A DNA stretch of 38,961 nucleotides from SYIM01 sp041182885 (GTDB lineage Bacteria; Pseudomonadota; Gammaproteobacteria; Burkholderiales; Burkholderiaceae_E): assembly GCA_049423065.1 (NCBI GenBank), contig JBMSQB010000039.1, forward strand, positions 1 through 38,961. The letters are read 5' to 3'. Shown here piece by piece: positions 16,510-25,558 of this stretch. The number at the start of each line of letters is the position of its first letter. The stretch's first letter is position 1. The notes under the pieces were generated by a model, which had not been told where the DNA came from, made no database searches, and was given only the letters and a program-made list of their open reading frames with translations. The translations under genes and the position numbers were made by a program.

Positions 16510-17781
16510 TCAGGCAGCCGTGGCAGCAAGCAGGGGCCGCGGGTCGGCGATGCTGCCGGCCACCGCCGAGGCGGCCACCACGGCAGCGTTGCAGATGTAG
16601 ATTTCCGAGTCGGGGCTACCCATGCGGCCCGGCACGTTGAGCGTGCCGGTGGAGACGGCCCGCTGGCCTGCGGTCATGGTGCCGATCCGACCAAAGCAAT
16701 AATCGCAGGAGGGCGAGCTTACGAACGCCCCAGCGTCGGAAAACACCTGAATCAGACCCTCGGCTGCCGCCTCCGACATGATGGCCTGCGAGGTGGGCAC
16801 GATATGAAGCGACACCCCCGCTGCCACCTGGCGGCCGCGCAGCACCTGCGCCGCGGCGCGCAGGTCTTCCATGCGGCCGCTCGCGCACGAGCCGAGGTAG
16901 CCTGCGTGGATAGGCAGGCCGATGAAGTCGGTCAGGTCGCGGGTACGCGCCGGGCTGGGCGGAATCACCACAATCGGTTCAAGCGCCGAGATGTCGATCT
17001 CGACCACCCGTTCGTACACCGCGTCGATATCGCTTGTGACCGGATCAAGCGCGATGCGCGCCCGATTCCGTGCGTAGTCGATCGCTTTCTGGTCGGGATT
17101 GACGATGGCGGTGGTGGCGCCCACGAACATGGCCTGGCCGCAGAGCGTCTGCCGGCCCTCGATGCTCATGGCGTCAATCACCGGGCCGCCCAGTTCGAGC
17201 ACCTTGAACGCGCATGACGCCGGCCCCATGACGCGCACGATGTGATGGAACACGTCGCGTGCCATCACGCCATGACGCAGCTTGCCGTGCAGATTGACCC
17301 GGACCGTTGCGGGCACGCGCAGACTGACGGTCTCGTTGACGAACGCCTCCAGAAGATTGCGTCGGAGCCCGATTGCGAGCGTGCCCAGCGCGCCGAGCTG
17401 GCTGATGTGGCCGTCGAAGTGCACAGCGAACGCGCCGGGCGTGGCATAGCCCAGCTCCGCACTCACCTGATGCCCGATCCCCTTGCGCTCATAGACCGGA
17501 ACGCCCTGCTGAGCCCCCCACTGCCGGGTCTGGATGTGGAGTTCCTCTTCCTTGGGCGTGGCGACCGGCACCATGTGGTCGATGAAAAGCGCGAACCGCT
17601 TCGGATCGGTCACCCGGTCGATGCCGAAGTCGTCTTTCATCTGCTTGAAGATGACATCGGTGTAGCCAGGGAAATCATAGGCGATGACAAAGTCGGGGCG
17701 CGCCAGGACTTCGTCGCCGGCACGCACGGCAGGGCGCTGCGCGACGCGCGCGAGGATTTTTTCGGTGATCGTGAAGCCCAT
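16510..17781 (-). CDS. LeuC-like large subunit of an aconitase-family hydro-lyase, altered substrate residues
   Basis: A 423-residue 4Fe-4S domain protein. The cluster ligands are all present: Cys299 in LGSCASG, and Cys359 and Cys362 in PSCDYC. IDHMVP at 67-72 matches the DH-x-x-P motif. The normally invariant TDSHT is FDGHI here (122-126, Asp and His kept), and the NRNF-x-GR motif is TLNVPGR (380-386), losing the arginine equivalent to Arg447 of aconitase while keeping that of Arg452. The ATG at 17781 has GGAGTGAC upstream. A much longer open frame to 18375 covers the divergent intergenic DNA and is rejected. It is the first gene of a leftward trio with the LeuD-like subunit and the ICL-family lyase, divergent from the TRAP transporter, which may import the substrate. 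Confidence 0.83.
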   Translation of the reverse strand: MGFTITEKILARVAQRPAVRAGDEVLARPDFVIAYDFPGYTDVIFKQMKDDFGIDRVTDPKRFALFIDHMVPVATPKEEELHIQTRQWGAQQGVPVYERKGIGHQVSAELGYATPGAFAVHFDGHISQLGALGTLAIGLRRNLLEAFVNETVSLRVPATVRVNLHGKLRHGVMARDVFHHIVRVMGPASCAFKVLELGGPVIDAMSIEGRQTLCGQAMFVGATTAIVNPDQKAIDYARNRARIALDPVTSDIDAVYERVVEIDISALEPIVVIPPSPARTRDLTDFIGLPIHAGYLGSCASGRMEDLRAAAQVLRGRQVAAGVSLHIVPTSQAIMSEAAAEGLIQVFSDAGAFVSSPSCDYCFGRIGTMTAGQRAVSTGTLNVPGRMGSPDSEIYICNAAVVAASAVAGSIADPRPLLAATAA

Positions 17782-17960
17782 TGTCACTCCGCGGTTTGCC
17801 CACCCGCCCCCCGGCCGCTGAACGGGCGGTGCGGAGCGGTCTGATCTGGTAATGGCCAACGCCCCGGCGGGTGTTGCCTGACTGGCTAGTCTAGCGATAA
17901 CCCCGGGCCCGTGGGATGTTCGCGGTTCACGCCCGTGGCGGCCCCCATCAAAACGGGTGG

Positions 17961-17987
17961 TTGATTCGGGGCGATGTCCTTTATCAT
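17961..17987 (+). promoter_or_regulatory. Possible promoter for the TRAP transporter operon
   Basis: TTGATT at 17961-17966 and TATCAT at 17982-17987, 15 bases apart, sit 39 bases before the dctP-like ATG in the 244-base divergent gap. Spacing is short for sigma-70, so this is tentative. The same gap holds a small CTAGTCTAG palindrome near 17887 that could belong to the leftward promoter. Confidence 0.33.
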
Positions 17988-18025
17988 CCGCGGGCTTGTC
18001 AGTTTTTCCCATCAAGGAGACACAC

Positions 18026-19096
18026 ATGTTGAAACGGATTCTGGTCGCGGCGGTCGCCGCAGCCTGCGCAAGTGGCGGTGCCTTTGCGCAGTCTCTCCCC
18101 GCTGGCCCCAAGATCACGGTCACCGCGGTCACCCAGGCGGCGCCGTCCATTCCGCAGTACACCAAGGTCGATGTGCCGGTGCTTCGCGAGAATATGCCCA
18201 AGGCGAGCAACGGCCGCATTGAGTTCAATCTGAAGAGCTGGCCCGAGGCCAACGTCCAGGGACCCGAGGTCATCCGTCTGGTCCGCTCGGGACAGGTGGA
18301 CATCGGTGGCGCGCCGCTCACCACGGTGTCGGGCGACGTCCCCATCCTGGACGGGGTGGACCTCGCTGGCCTCAATCCGGAAATCGATCAGGCATTCAAG
18401 GTGGCCGAGGCCATGCTTCCGCTTGCCAACCGTGAGCTCGAGCGGCTGGGCGTCAAGATCATCGCCACCTACCCATATCCCGCCCAGGTCTTTTTCTGCC
18501 GCAAGCCCATCACCGGGCTGGCTGATTTCAAGGGTCTCAAGGTCCGTGTGAACGGCCCGTCGCCAGGCGATCTGATGAACGCACTCGGGGCACAGCCAAC
18601 CGCACTTGCCTTCGGCGAGGTCTACACCGCGCTCGAGCGCGGCACGGTCGACTGCGGCGTGACCGGGTCGGGGAGCGGCAACGGCACCAAATGGTACGAG
18701 GTATCCACCCATCTCTACACGCTGTCGATCTCATGGTCGACCTCGGCGTATTTTGTGAACCTCGCCTGGTGGAACAAACTCGATCCGGCGGTGCGCAGCT
18801 TCCTTGAAGCGCAGTTCCGCGATGTGCAGGCCCGTCAGTGGAAGCTGGGCGCCGATGCATCGCAGGACGGCATCGACTGCAATATCGGCAACGCTGCCGC
18901 CTGCACGATCGGCACCGTCGTCAAGAACCGTCCCATGGTCTGGGTGAAGGCGTCGGATGCCGACAAGGCGCGGGTTCGCGAGGCGCTTCAGAACGTGGTG
19001 CTGCCCAACTGGGTCAAGCGCTGTGGGGCGAAGTGTGGCGACATCTACAACGAGGTGATCGCACCGATCTCGGGCGTGCGCTACGCCGCGCGTTGA
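18026..19096 (+). CDS. TRAP transporter substrate-binding protein (DctP family)
   Basis: Periplasmic receptor of a TRAP system, 356 residues. The ATG at 18026 is preceded by AAGGAGA and opens a clear Sec signal (MLKRILVAAVAAA, cleavage after AFAQ near 22). The family arginine that pairs with ligand carboxylate is in LKVRVNGPS, and GEVYTALERGTVDCG follows as in DctP proteins. Unusually, the mature part has six cysteines: one near the hinge, one in VDC, the IDC and AAC pair, and the C-terminal RCGAKC pair. That suggests up to three disulfides. Small and large permease genes follow. It is divergent from the LeuC/LeuD/lyase unit, so an organic acid processed by those enzymes is a reasonable guess for its ligand. 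Confidence 0.9.
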   Translation: MLKRILVAAVAAACASGGAFAQSLPAGPKITVTAVTQAAPSIPQYTKVDVPVLRENMPKASNGRIEFNLKSWPEANVQGPEVIRLVRSGQVDIGGAPLTTVSGDVPILDGVDLAGLNPEIDQAFKVAEAMLPLANRELERLGVKIIATYPYPAQVFFCRKPITGLADFKGLKVRVNGPSPGDLMNALGAQPTALAFGEVYTALERGTVDCGVTGSGSGNGTKWYEVSTHLYTLSISWSTSAYFVNLAWWNKLDPAVRSFLEAQFRDVQARQWKLGADASQDGIDCNIGNAAACTIGTVVKNRPMVWVKASDADKARVREALQNVVLPNWVKRCGAKCGDIYNEVIAPISGVRYAAR

Positions 19097-19109
19097 TTGG
19101 AGCCGCGCG

Positions 19110-19784
19110 ATGCTGCTCGTCGCAGTGCGCGCAGCCAATCGCGCGGTCGACGCGCTGGCCCGGGTGATGGGCGCGTGCGCAGGCTGGCTGATCATTGCCT
19201 GCGCACTCTTCATCACCTTCGATGTGCTGGCGCGGCGGTTCCTGGGGTTCTCCACGCAATCGAGCGTCGAACTGTCCGGGTACATGCTGGGAATCGGCAT
19301 CACCTGGGGACTCGCCGCTGCGATGGAGGCGAGATCCCACGTGCGGATCGATGTGCTGATCATGCGCTTTCCGCCCGGCGTGCGCCGCTGGCTGCACTGG
19401 GTGGCGCTTCTCGCGCTGGCCATCTTCGCGGGTTTCCTGGTCTATGGCGCCTTCTACACCGCCAGGGAATCGTTTGAATTCCGGGCGACCGACAACAGTC
19501 TGCTGAAGACGCCCCTCATCATCCCGCAGGGCTTGTGGCTTGCGGGGCTGGCTGTGTTTGGTCTGATGGCGGCGCTTCGCACCATCGAGGTGACCTTGCT
19601 CCTGCGGGGCGGCACCATTGGCGAGGTCGAGCGACTCACCGGCCCGCGCAGCTATGTCGAGGAAGCCGAAGAAACCCTCGATGCGCTCGGCGTGAAAGCG
19701 GATGCCCTGCAGCAGTCGCTTCAACCCCAGACGGATGGGGCGTCGGTTGGTGTGCCTCGCCCGCGAGACAGGAGTGCGCCGTGA
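19110..19784 (+). CDS. TRAP transporter small permease (DctQ family)
   Basis: A 224-residue inner-membrane subunit with four hydrophobic segments (about residues 22-42, 54-74, 95-115 and 137-157) and the usual motifs: ITFDVLARRF in the first helix region and the EARSHVRIDVL loop. The C-terminal 60 or so residues form a hydrophilic, charged tail longer than in many DctQ proteins. The start lies 13 bases after the binding-protein stop. Its TGA overlaps the GTG of the large permease (GTGA), so the two are translationally coupled. Confidence 0.88.
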   Translation: MLLVAVRAANRAVDALARVMGACAGWLIIACALFITFDVLARRFLGFSTQSSVELSGYMLGIGITWGLAAAMEARSHVRIDVLIMRFPPGVRRWLHWVALLALAIFAGFLVYGAFYTARESFEFRATDNSLLKTPLIIPQGLWLAGLAVFGLMAALRTIEVTLLLRGGTIGEVERLTGPRSYVEEAEETLDALGVKADALQQSLQPQTDGASVGVPRPRDRSAP

Positions 19785-21154
19785 TCGCGGTCGTCTTTCT
19801 GATCCTTCTTCTGGCAGTGACCGTGGGCGCCTCGCTCTTTGGCGGCGCCTCGGCCTCGCAGGTACCGGTCGGCCAGATTCTGATGCTGGTGGGCCTGTTC
19901 TGCCTGTTTTTTGGTGCCGGCATTTATGTGGCTGCGGCGCTGGGGCTTCTGGGCATCATCGCGGGCTTTGCCTTTTCCGACCGGCCTTTCTGGAACTTCA
20001 TCGGCCAGATGGTCTGGGGGCCCACCACCAACTTTGTGCTGGTTGCGGTGCCGCTGTTTTTGTTGATGGGCGAGATCATGTTGCGGGCGGGACTGTCTGA
20101 TCGGCTGTACCGCTCGCTCAACCTGTGGCTGCAGCGGGTGCCCGGCGGCCTGCTGCACACCAACATTGCCGCCTCCAGCGTGTTTTCGGCCATTTCAGGA
20201 TCGAGCGTGGCAACGGCCGCCACCATGGGCTCGGTGGCGCTGCCGTATTTTCGCGATACCCGCTACTCGCAGCCCATGGTGCTGGGCTCTCTGGCGGCAG
20301 GCGGGGCGCTTGGCAATCTCATACCGCCCGGCATCACCTTCATTGTCTATGGGCTGATTACCGAGACCTCGGTGGGCGCGCTCTACACCGCGGCGATCGG
20401 CCCCAGCATCCTGGTGGTGCTGCTCTTCACGCTCCTCATCCTGTGGCACGGTGTTCGCAACCCCCTCCCGCGGCCCGATGCGATCCCGCTGGCGGTGAAG
20501 CTGAGGGGGCTCCTCGACCTGCTGCCGACCCTGGTGCTGATCGCGATCGTGCTGGGCACCATTTATTCGGGGCTGGCCACGCCCACGGAATCGGCCGCGC
20601 TCGGTGTGGTGGCGGCGATCATCGCCGCGGCACTCGCCGGGCGGCTGACGCTGTCCATGCTCAATGAATCCGCCAAGGCGGCTGCGCGCACCACCGCATT
20701 CATCGGGCTCATCCTGTGTGGTGCCTATCTGCTCAACTACATCTTTGGTGCACTCGGCGTGCCGCGGGCGTTGTCCCAGGCGGTCTCCGACCTGCCCGTT
20801 CCTTCCTGGATGATCATGACGCTGATCGTTGGGTTTTATCTCGCGCTCGGCACGTTCATGGAAGGGTTTTCGATGATCGTGACGACAATTCCGGTCATCT
20901 TTCCGGTCGTCAAGGCGCTCGGCTACGATCCGATCTGGTTCGGCGTGGTCGTGACGATGCTGGTCGAGATTGCGCTGATCAGTCCTCCCGATGGCACGGT
21001 GCTCTATGTATTGCAGGGCATGCGGGGTAATCCAGGGCCGATCACCGATGTGTTCAAGGGCGTGATGCCCTTTCTTCTCGTCTACATTGTTGCGATCATT
21101 CTGCTGATGGTGTTTCCGCAGATCGCCCTGTGGCTGGTCGCGCGAACGCCCTGA
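19781..21154 (+). CDS. TRAP transporter large permease (DctM family)
   Basis: A 457-residue polytopic sodium-coupled permease with about a dozen hydrophobic segments. Family marks include the SGSSVATAATMGSVALP and GGALGNLIPPGI loops and the TPTESAALGV segment, each typical of DctM. The start is the GTG at 19781 inside the DctQ stop (GTGA). An open frame back to 19535 is read in the wrong frame of dctQ and is rejected. It completes a full TRAP system with the two preceding genes. The next gene, a symporter, follows after 55 bases on the same strand. Confidence 0.9.
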   Translation: MIAVVFLILLLAVTVGASLFGGASASQVPVGQILMLVGLFCLFFGAGIYVAAALGLLGIIAGFAFSDRPFWNFIGQMVWGPTTNFVLVAVPLFLLMGEIMLRAGLSDRLYRSLNLWLQRVPGGLLHTNIAASSVFSAISGSSVATAATMGSVALPYFRDTRYSQPMVLGSLAAGGALGNLIPPGITFIVYGLITETSVGALYTAAIGPSILVVLLFTLLILWHGVRNPLPRPDAIPLAVKLRGLLDLLPTLVLIAIVLGTIYSGLATPTESAALGVVAAIIAAALAGRLTLSMLNESAKAAARTTAFIGLILCGAYLLNYIFGALGVPRALSQAVSDLPVPSWMIMTLIVGFYLALGTFMEGFSMIVTTIPVIFPVVKALGYDPIWFGVVVTMLVEIALISPPDGTVLYVLQGMRGNPGPITDVFKGVMPFLLVYIVAIILLMVFPQIALWLVARTP

Positions 21155-21209
21155 CCGGGGTCGCCGGGCCCGATTCTTCGGCATTTCCTCAACTCATTCG
21201 GGTTTTGTC

Positions 21210-22673
21210 ATGCTGCTTGGGTTTGTTGTTGTTTATCTGCTCTGCACGATTGCGATCGGGCTGTGGGCCGCGAAAAACGTCAAGACCACCGCCGACTTCG
21301 CGGTGGCTGGCCGGCATCTGCCGATGATCATGATTGTCACCACCACCTTCGCGACCTGGTTCGGGTCGGAGACCGTGCTTGGCATTCCCGCGAAATTCGT
21401 CGAGGGCGGTCTGGGCGCGGTGGTCGAGGATCCATTCGGCGCGGGCAGCTGCCTCATTCTGGTGGGCCTCTTCTTCGCAGCCAAGCTCTACCGGATGACG
21501 CTCCTCACCATCAGCGACTATTACCGCGAACGCTATGGTCGCGGGGTCGAGGTGGCCTGCTCGCTCATCATCATCATGAGTTACCTGGGGTGGGTCTCGG
21601 CCCAGGTCACCGCGCTGGGTCTGGTGTTCAACCTGCTGTCCGGTGGCGCCATTCCCATCGAGATGGGAATGATCATCGGCACCACGGTCATTCTCGCCTA
21701 CACCCTGTTTGGCGGCATGTGGTCGGTGGCGGTCACCGACTTTGTGCAGATGATCATTTTGGTGGTCGGGTTGTCCGCGATTGCCATCTTTGCGGCCAAT
21801 CTTGCCGGCGGTGCCGACAAGGTGATCGAACTTGCGGCGAGCAAGGATCTGTTCAGGTTTTTCCCCGAGCCCAGCTTCACCGAGATCATGTTCTTCATCG
21901 CTGCGGCAATCACCATGATGTTTGGCTCGATTCCGCAACAGGATGTCTTCCAGCGCGTGATGTCGGCGCGCGATGAAAAGGCCGCCACGCGCGGCCCGGT
22001 GATCGGCGGCATCTGCTACATCCTGTTTGCGTCGGTCCCGATGTTCCTGGTGACGAGCGCGCTCATCATCATGCCGGAGAAAGCTGCCGAGCTGATCGCA
22101 GACGATCCGCAGAAGGTGCTGCCCACGCTGGTGCTCGAAAAAATGCCGCTCATCATGCAGGTGCTTTTCTTTGGTGCCCTGCTGGCAGCGCTTCAGAGCG
22201 TGGCCTCGGCCACGTTGCTCGCGCCTTCGGTCACGTTCGTTGAAAACATCTGGCGGCAATTCAAGCCCCGGATCAGCGACAGGCAGGAACTCCTCACCAT
22301 GCGGATTGCGGTGCTGGTGTTTGCCTGCTGCGTGTGCACCTACGCCATTGCGCTGAAGGGCACGCCCATCTACGAGATGGTGTCGGGTGCCTATCAGGTC
22401 ACGCTGGTTGGTGCCTTCGTGCCGCTGGTGGCGGGCCTCTTCTGGTCACGGGCCACCACGCAGGGGGCGGTGTTTGCGATCGTGCTGGGGCTTGCCACCT
22501 GGGGCATCCTGCTGCTTGCCGGGTTGGGCGAGGTGTTCCCGCCGCAGCTCGCGGGGTTCGCCATGGCCGCGGTGGGCATGGTGATCGGTTCGCTGGGGCC
22601 GCAGCGCCTCATCCGCAATCAGCACGCATCGCACCGCCACATGACAGGGGTGGAAGGGCGCGGGGCGCACTGA
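21210..22673 (+). CDS. Sodium:solute symporter (SSF) family protein
   Basis: A 487-residue SSF transporter with about 13 predicted membrane segments, as in pantothenate, proline and monocarboxylate symporters. The N-terminal half shows YLLCTIAIGLWAAKNVK with DFAVAGRHLP, then ISDYYRERYG. The TDFVQMIIL helix carries the conserved Thr-Asp, and the loop IPQQDVFQRVMSARDEK is characteristic. The substrate cannot be assigned. It lies between a complete TRAP system and a complete ABC system, so three energy-distinct importers are clustered. The C-terminus is short and hydrophilic. No obvious intrinsic terminator lies on either side. Confidence 0.89.
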   Translation: MLLGFVVVYLLCTIAIGLWAAKNVKTTADFAVAGRHLPMIMIVTTTFATWFGSETVLGIPAKFVEGGLGAVVEDPFGAGSCLILVGLFFAAKLYRMTLLTISDYYRERYGRGVEVACSLIIIMSYLGWVSAQVTALGLVFNLLSGGAIPIEMGMIIGTTVILAYTLFGGMWSVAVTDFVQMIILVVGLSAIAIFAANLAGGADKVIELAASKDLFRFFPEPSFTEIMFFIAAAITMMFGSIPQQDVFQRVMSARDEKAATRGPVIGGICYILFASVPMFLVTSALIIMPEKAAELIADDPQKVLPTLVLEKMPLIMQVLFFGALLAALQSVASATLLAPSVTFVENIWRQFKPRISDRQELLTMRIAVLVFACCVCTYAIALKGTPIYEMVSGAYQVTLVGAFVPLVAGLFWSRATTQGAVFAIVLGLATWGILLLAGLGEVFPPQLAGFAMAAVGMVIGSLGPQRLIRNQHASHRHMTGVEGRGAH

Positions 22674-22767
22674 GTGGGTTGCGCGCTCGCGTCGGCTGGG
22701 TGATGGACATTGTGCGATTTCTGCACTACCTTTGCGCCCAGCCATTACAAATAACATGGAGACACAC

Positions 22768-23802
22768 GTGACGCCTGATTTCGTTCGCCGCTCTTTTGTT
22801 GCCGCCGCCCTGGTTGCAGCTGCCGCCCCCGCCGCGTATGCCCAGATTCCCTCAGCCTCGCTCGATCAGCTCGCCGCCCAGGCACGCACCAAGGGACCGG
22901 TGATCTGGTACGAGAGCTCGCCCACCGATCAGGCCGACAAGATCGCGGCAGCCTTCGCAAAGCGCTTCCCCGGGGTGCAATTGCAGCACACGCGTGATGC
23001 GGGCGGGGCGGGCATTGGCGCCCGGGTCATTCAGGAAGTGCAGGGCAATGCCCGAACCGCAGACCTGCTCACCGGCAGCGCCTCGGTGATCTGGCAACTG
23101 GTCAATCGCGATCTGGTCGTCAAGCAGGACTGGAAGGCGATGGGCGTTCCCGCGAGCGTCAGCACCTCGCCGTTCACCATTGCGAGCACCACTGCGGTCT
23201 ACGTACTTCTCAGCAACAAGCAGCAGGTGTCCGATGCCGAGGCGCCAAAAAACTGGGACGATCTCCTCAATCCCAAGTGGTCGGGCAAGATCGGTCTCTG
23301 GATCCGTGCCGAGCCGCAACTGTCGCTCGCATCGGTTTGGGGGGAGCAAAAGACCGTTGCGTTCATCGATTCGGTCAACCGCCAGAAGCCGTTTGTCTTC
23401 AAGAGCACGTTCCCGCTTGCCCAGCAGGTAGGCGCGGGCGAAGTCCCGGTCGGCCTCGGGCTTTATCACGCCGCCATGGTCCCGATCGCCAAAGGCGCCC
23501 CCATCCGCTTTCATTTCCCTGACCCGGTGCCCACCACCACGCTGCACAGCGCGGTGATCGCTGCGGGCAAGAACCGTGAGGGCGGTTTGCTGCTGGCCCT
23601 CTGGCTCGCCACGCCCGAGGGGGCCAAGGTCTATGAAGCCGCCACAGGGCGCGGTCATGCCGGCGTGGAAGGCACCGAAGTGCAAAAGCTGCTGGCGGGT
23701 CGTACGCTTGCCGAATTCTCGCCTGACAAGGTGCCGGCCAATCTCGAGATGTTCGAGCGCTTCAACAAGTCCATCGCTGCCGGCGGCCAAGCCGTCAAGT
23801 GA
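22768..23802 (+). CDS. Fbp/Pot-type ABC transporter substrate-binding protein (family 1)
   Basis: A 344-residue exported binding protein of the iron(III)/2-aminoethylphosphonate/polyamine group. The start is taken as the GTG at 22768 because GGAGACACAC precedes it, the same leader as before the dctP ATG at 18026; an ATG at 22756 lies inside that leader. The signal VRRSFVAAALVAAAAPAAYAQ has a twin-arginine flavour but fits Sec too. PVIWYESSPTDQADKIAAAF and KRFPGVQLQHTR are the typical first strands. FbpA-type iron ligands (paired tyrosines near the C-terminus) are not seen, so iron is unlikely to be the ligand. The stop overlaps the permease start by four bases (GTGA). Confidence 0.87.
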   Translation: MTPDFVRRSFVAAALVAAAAPAAYAQIPSASLDQLAAQARTKGPVIWYESSPTDQADKIAAAFAKRFPGVQLQHTRDAGGAGIGARVIQEVQGNARTADLLTGSASVIWQLVNRDLVVKQDWKAMGVPASVSTSPFTIASTTAVYVLLSNKQQVSDAEAPKNWDDLLNPKWSGKIGLWIRAEPQLSLASVWGEQKTVAFIDSVNRQKPFVFKSTFPLAQQVGAGEVPVGLGLYHAAMVPIAKGAPIRFHFPDPVPTTTLHSAVIAAGKNREGGLLLALWLATPEGAKVYEAATGRGHAGVEGTEVQKLLAGRTLAEFSPDKVPANLEMFERFNKSIAAGGQAVK

Positions 23803-25538
23803 GGTTGGCGCCTGCATCGGGCGCGCCGTCCGTCAGGCACGGCTGGGGAGCGCGCCTCACCGCGGCAGCGGTGGCGCTGCTCCTGATTTACCTGGTGGTG
23901 GTGCCGCTGGTGCTGCTCGGCATCAGCAGCATCCGGCCCACTGGCTTTCCGCTTGAGCCCGGCTTTACGCTCGACAATTTTGGCAAGGTCTTTCTGGCGG
24001 GCGATTTTGCCGCGCTGCTATCGACCACGGTGGTGTTTGCGCTCGGCTCGACCGCGCTTGCGCTCGTGTTCGGCACCGGGCTCGCCTGGCTGATCGAACG
24101 CACCGATCTGCCAGGGCGTGGCGCGTTCCGTGTGCTGGTGATCTTGCCAATGGCCACGCCACCGGTTCTGCTCGCAATCGGTTGGGCCATGCTGCTGTCG
24201 CCCCGCACAGGCTTCTTCAATCTGCTGCTTCGCGATGGGCTGGGTCTGGGCGCGGCGCCATTCAATGTGTACTCGGTGCCTGGCATGATCTTCGTCGAGG
24301 CGCTGGCCCTGGTGCCCACAGCCTTCCTGTTTCTTGCGCCCGCGTTTCGCAACATGGATCCCAGTCTGGAGGAGGCAGCACTCGCAAGTGGTGCGTCCAC
24401 CTGGCGCTTGATCCGGAAAGTGCTGCTGCCGCTTCTCTGGCCAGCGCTTGCGGCGTGCGCGGTGTTTTTACTGATCGTATGCTTTGTGGTGTTCGACATA
24501 CCGGGCACGCTCGGCATGCCCGCGCGCATCTATGTGCTGAGCACCCGAATCTTCTACCTCACGGCAGACAGTCCCACCGGTGTTCCGCTCTACGGGCAGG
24601 TGAGTGCGCTTGGCAGTTTTTTCCTGCTCATCCTTGCGGTGCTGGGATACGCCTATTTCCGCTTCACCCGCGAGAGCCAGCGCTATCGGACGGTGAGCGG
24701 CAAGGGTTTTCGCCCGCGACAATCGCCGCTCGGCCGCTGGCGCTGGCCGGCGTTCGGTGCGGTCACCGTCTACTTCCTGCTGGCGGTGGTTGCGCCGCTC
24801 GCCATTCTGATCTGGGCGAGTCTCATGCCCTATCAGACGAGGCCCAACCTTGCGTCGTTGTCGCTCGCCACGCTTGATAATCACCTGGAGTTTCTCCGCA
24901 ACGCCCGCCTGATCGCCGCGTCGCTCAACTCGCTCACCATCGCCGTCGTGTCGGCCACCGCGGTTGCGCTGCTCTCGCTCGTGGTGTCGTGGCTGGTGGT
25001 CAGACAGCGGCCACGGGGGGCAACGCTGATCGACAATCTGGCGTTTGCGCCGATCGCCATTCCCGGTGTCATGCTGGGTGTGGCGGTGGTGTATGTCTAC
25101 CTGTCGCTTGATCAGGTGTTTCCGGTCTACGGCACGATCTGGATTCTGGTGATTGCCTATGTCACGCACTACCTGTCGTTTGGGAGCCGGCTCGCCAATG
25201 GCGTGATGGTGCAGATTCATCCCGAACTCGAAGAGGCGGCCCGCGCCTCGGGCGCAGGAAGCTTTCGTGTTCTGGCGCGTATCACCGCGCCGCTGGTCTG
25301 GCCGGCCGTGGCGGCCATCTGGATCTGGGTGCTGGCCCATGCGATGCGCGAGCTCTCCACCGCGCTCATGCTCTCCAGCCGCAACAACACGGTGTTGCCC
25401 ACGCTGCTCTGGGATTACTGGACCGGGGGAGAGCCCACCCGTGCCGCCACGGTGGGCGTCTGGCTGGTGCTGGCGCTGGCACTCATTCTTGCTCTGTGGC
25501 ATGTGCTTGCCACACGAAGCAGCACGCGGACAGCATGA
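23799..25538 (+). CDS. Two-domain ABC transporter permease (FbpB-like)
   Basis: A 579-residue inner-membrane protein with two fused permease halves, each about six membrane segments. Each half ends in an EAA loop that docks the ATPase: EEAALASGAS (near residue 190) and EEAARASGAG (near 480). This fused layout is typical of FbpB, AfuB and phosphonate-type importers. The GTG at 23799 overlaps the TGA of the binding-protein gene, indicating coupling. The ATPase gene follows after 20 bases, completing the importer. Confidence 0.9.
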   Translation: MRLAPASGAPSVRHGWGARLTAAAVALLLIYLVVVPLVLLGISSIRPTGFPLEPGFTLDNFGKVFLAGDFAALLSTTVVFALGSTALALVFGTGLAWLIERTDLPGRGAFRVLVILPMATPPVLLAIGWAMLLSPRTGFFNLLLRDGLGLGAAPFNVYSVPGMIFVEALALVPTAFLFLAPAFRNMDPSLEEAALASGASTWRLIRKVLLPLLWPALAACAVFLLIVCFVVFDIPGTLGMPARIYVLSTRIFYLTADSPTGVPLYGQVSALGSFFLLILAVLGYAYFRFTRESQRYRTVSGKGFRPRQSPLGRWRWPAFGAVTVYFLLAVVAPLAILIWASLMPYQTRPNLASLSLATLDNHLEFLRNARLIAASLNSLTIAVVSATAVALLSLVVSWLVVRQRPRGATLIDNLAFAPIAIPGVMLGVAVVYVYLSLDQVFPVYGTIWILVIAYVTHYLSFGSRLANGVMVQIHPELEEAARASGAGSFRVLARITAPLVWPAVAAIWIWVLAHAMRELSTALMLSSRNNTVLPTLLWDYWTGGEPTRAATVGVWLVLALALILALWHVLATRSSTRTA

Positions 25539-25558
25539 ACCCTGATGGATGAATCAAC

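Noticed and set aside
17782..18375. N-terminal extension of the LeuC-like gene to 18375
   Set aside because: The added residues overlap the divergent dctP gene and its leader. The ATG at 17781 has a good ribosome site and begins the family-typical sequence.
22756..22767. ATG at 22756 as start of the ABC binding protein
   Set aside because: It lies within the GGAGACACAC leader that serves the GTG at 22768; the identical leader precedes the dctP ATG.
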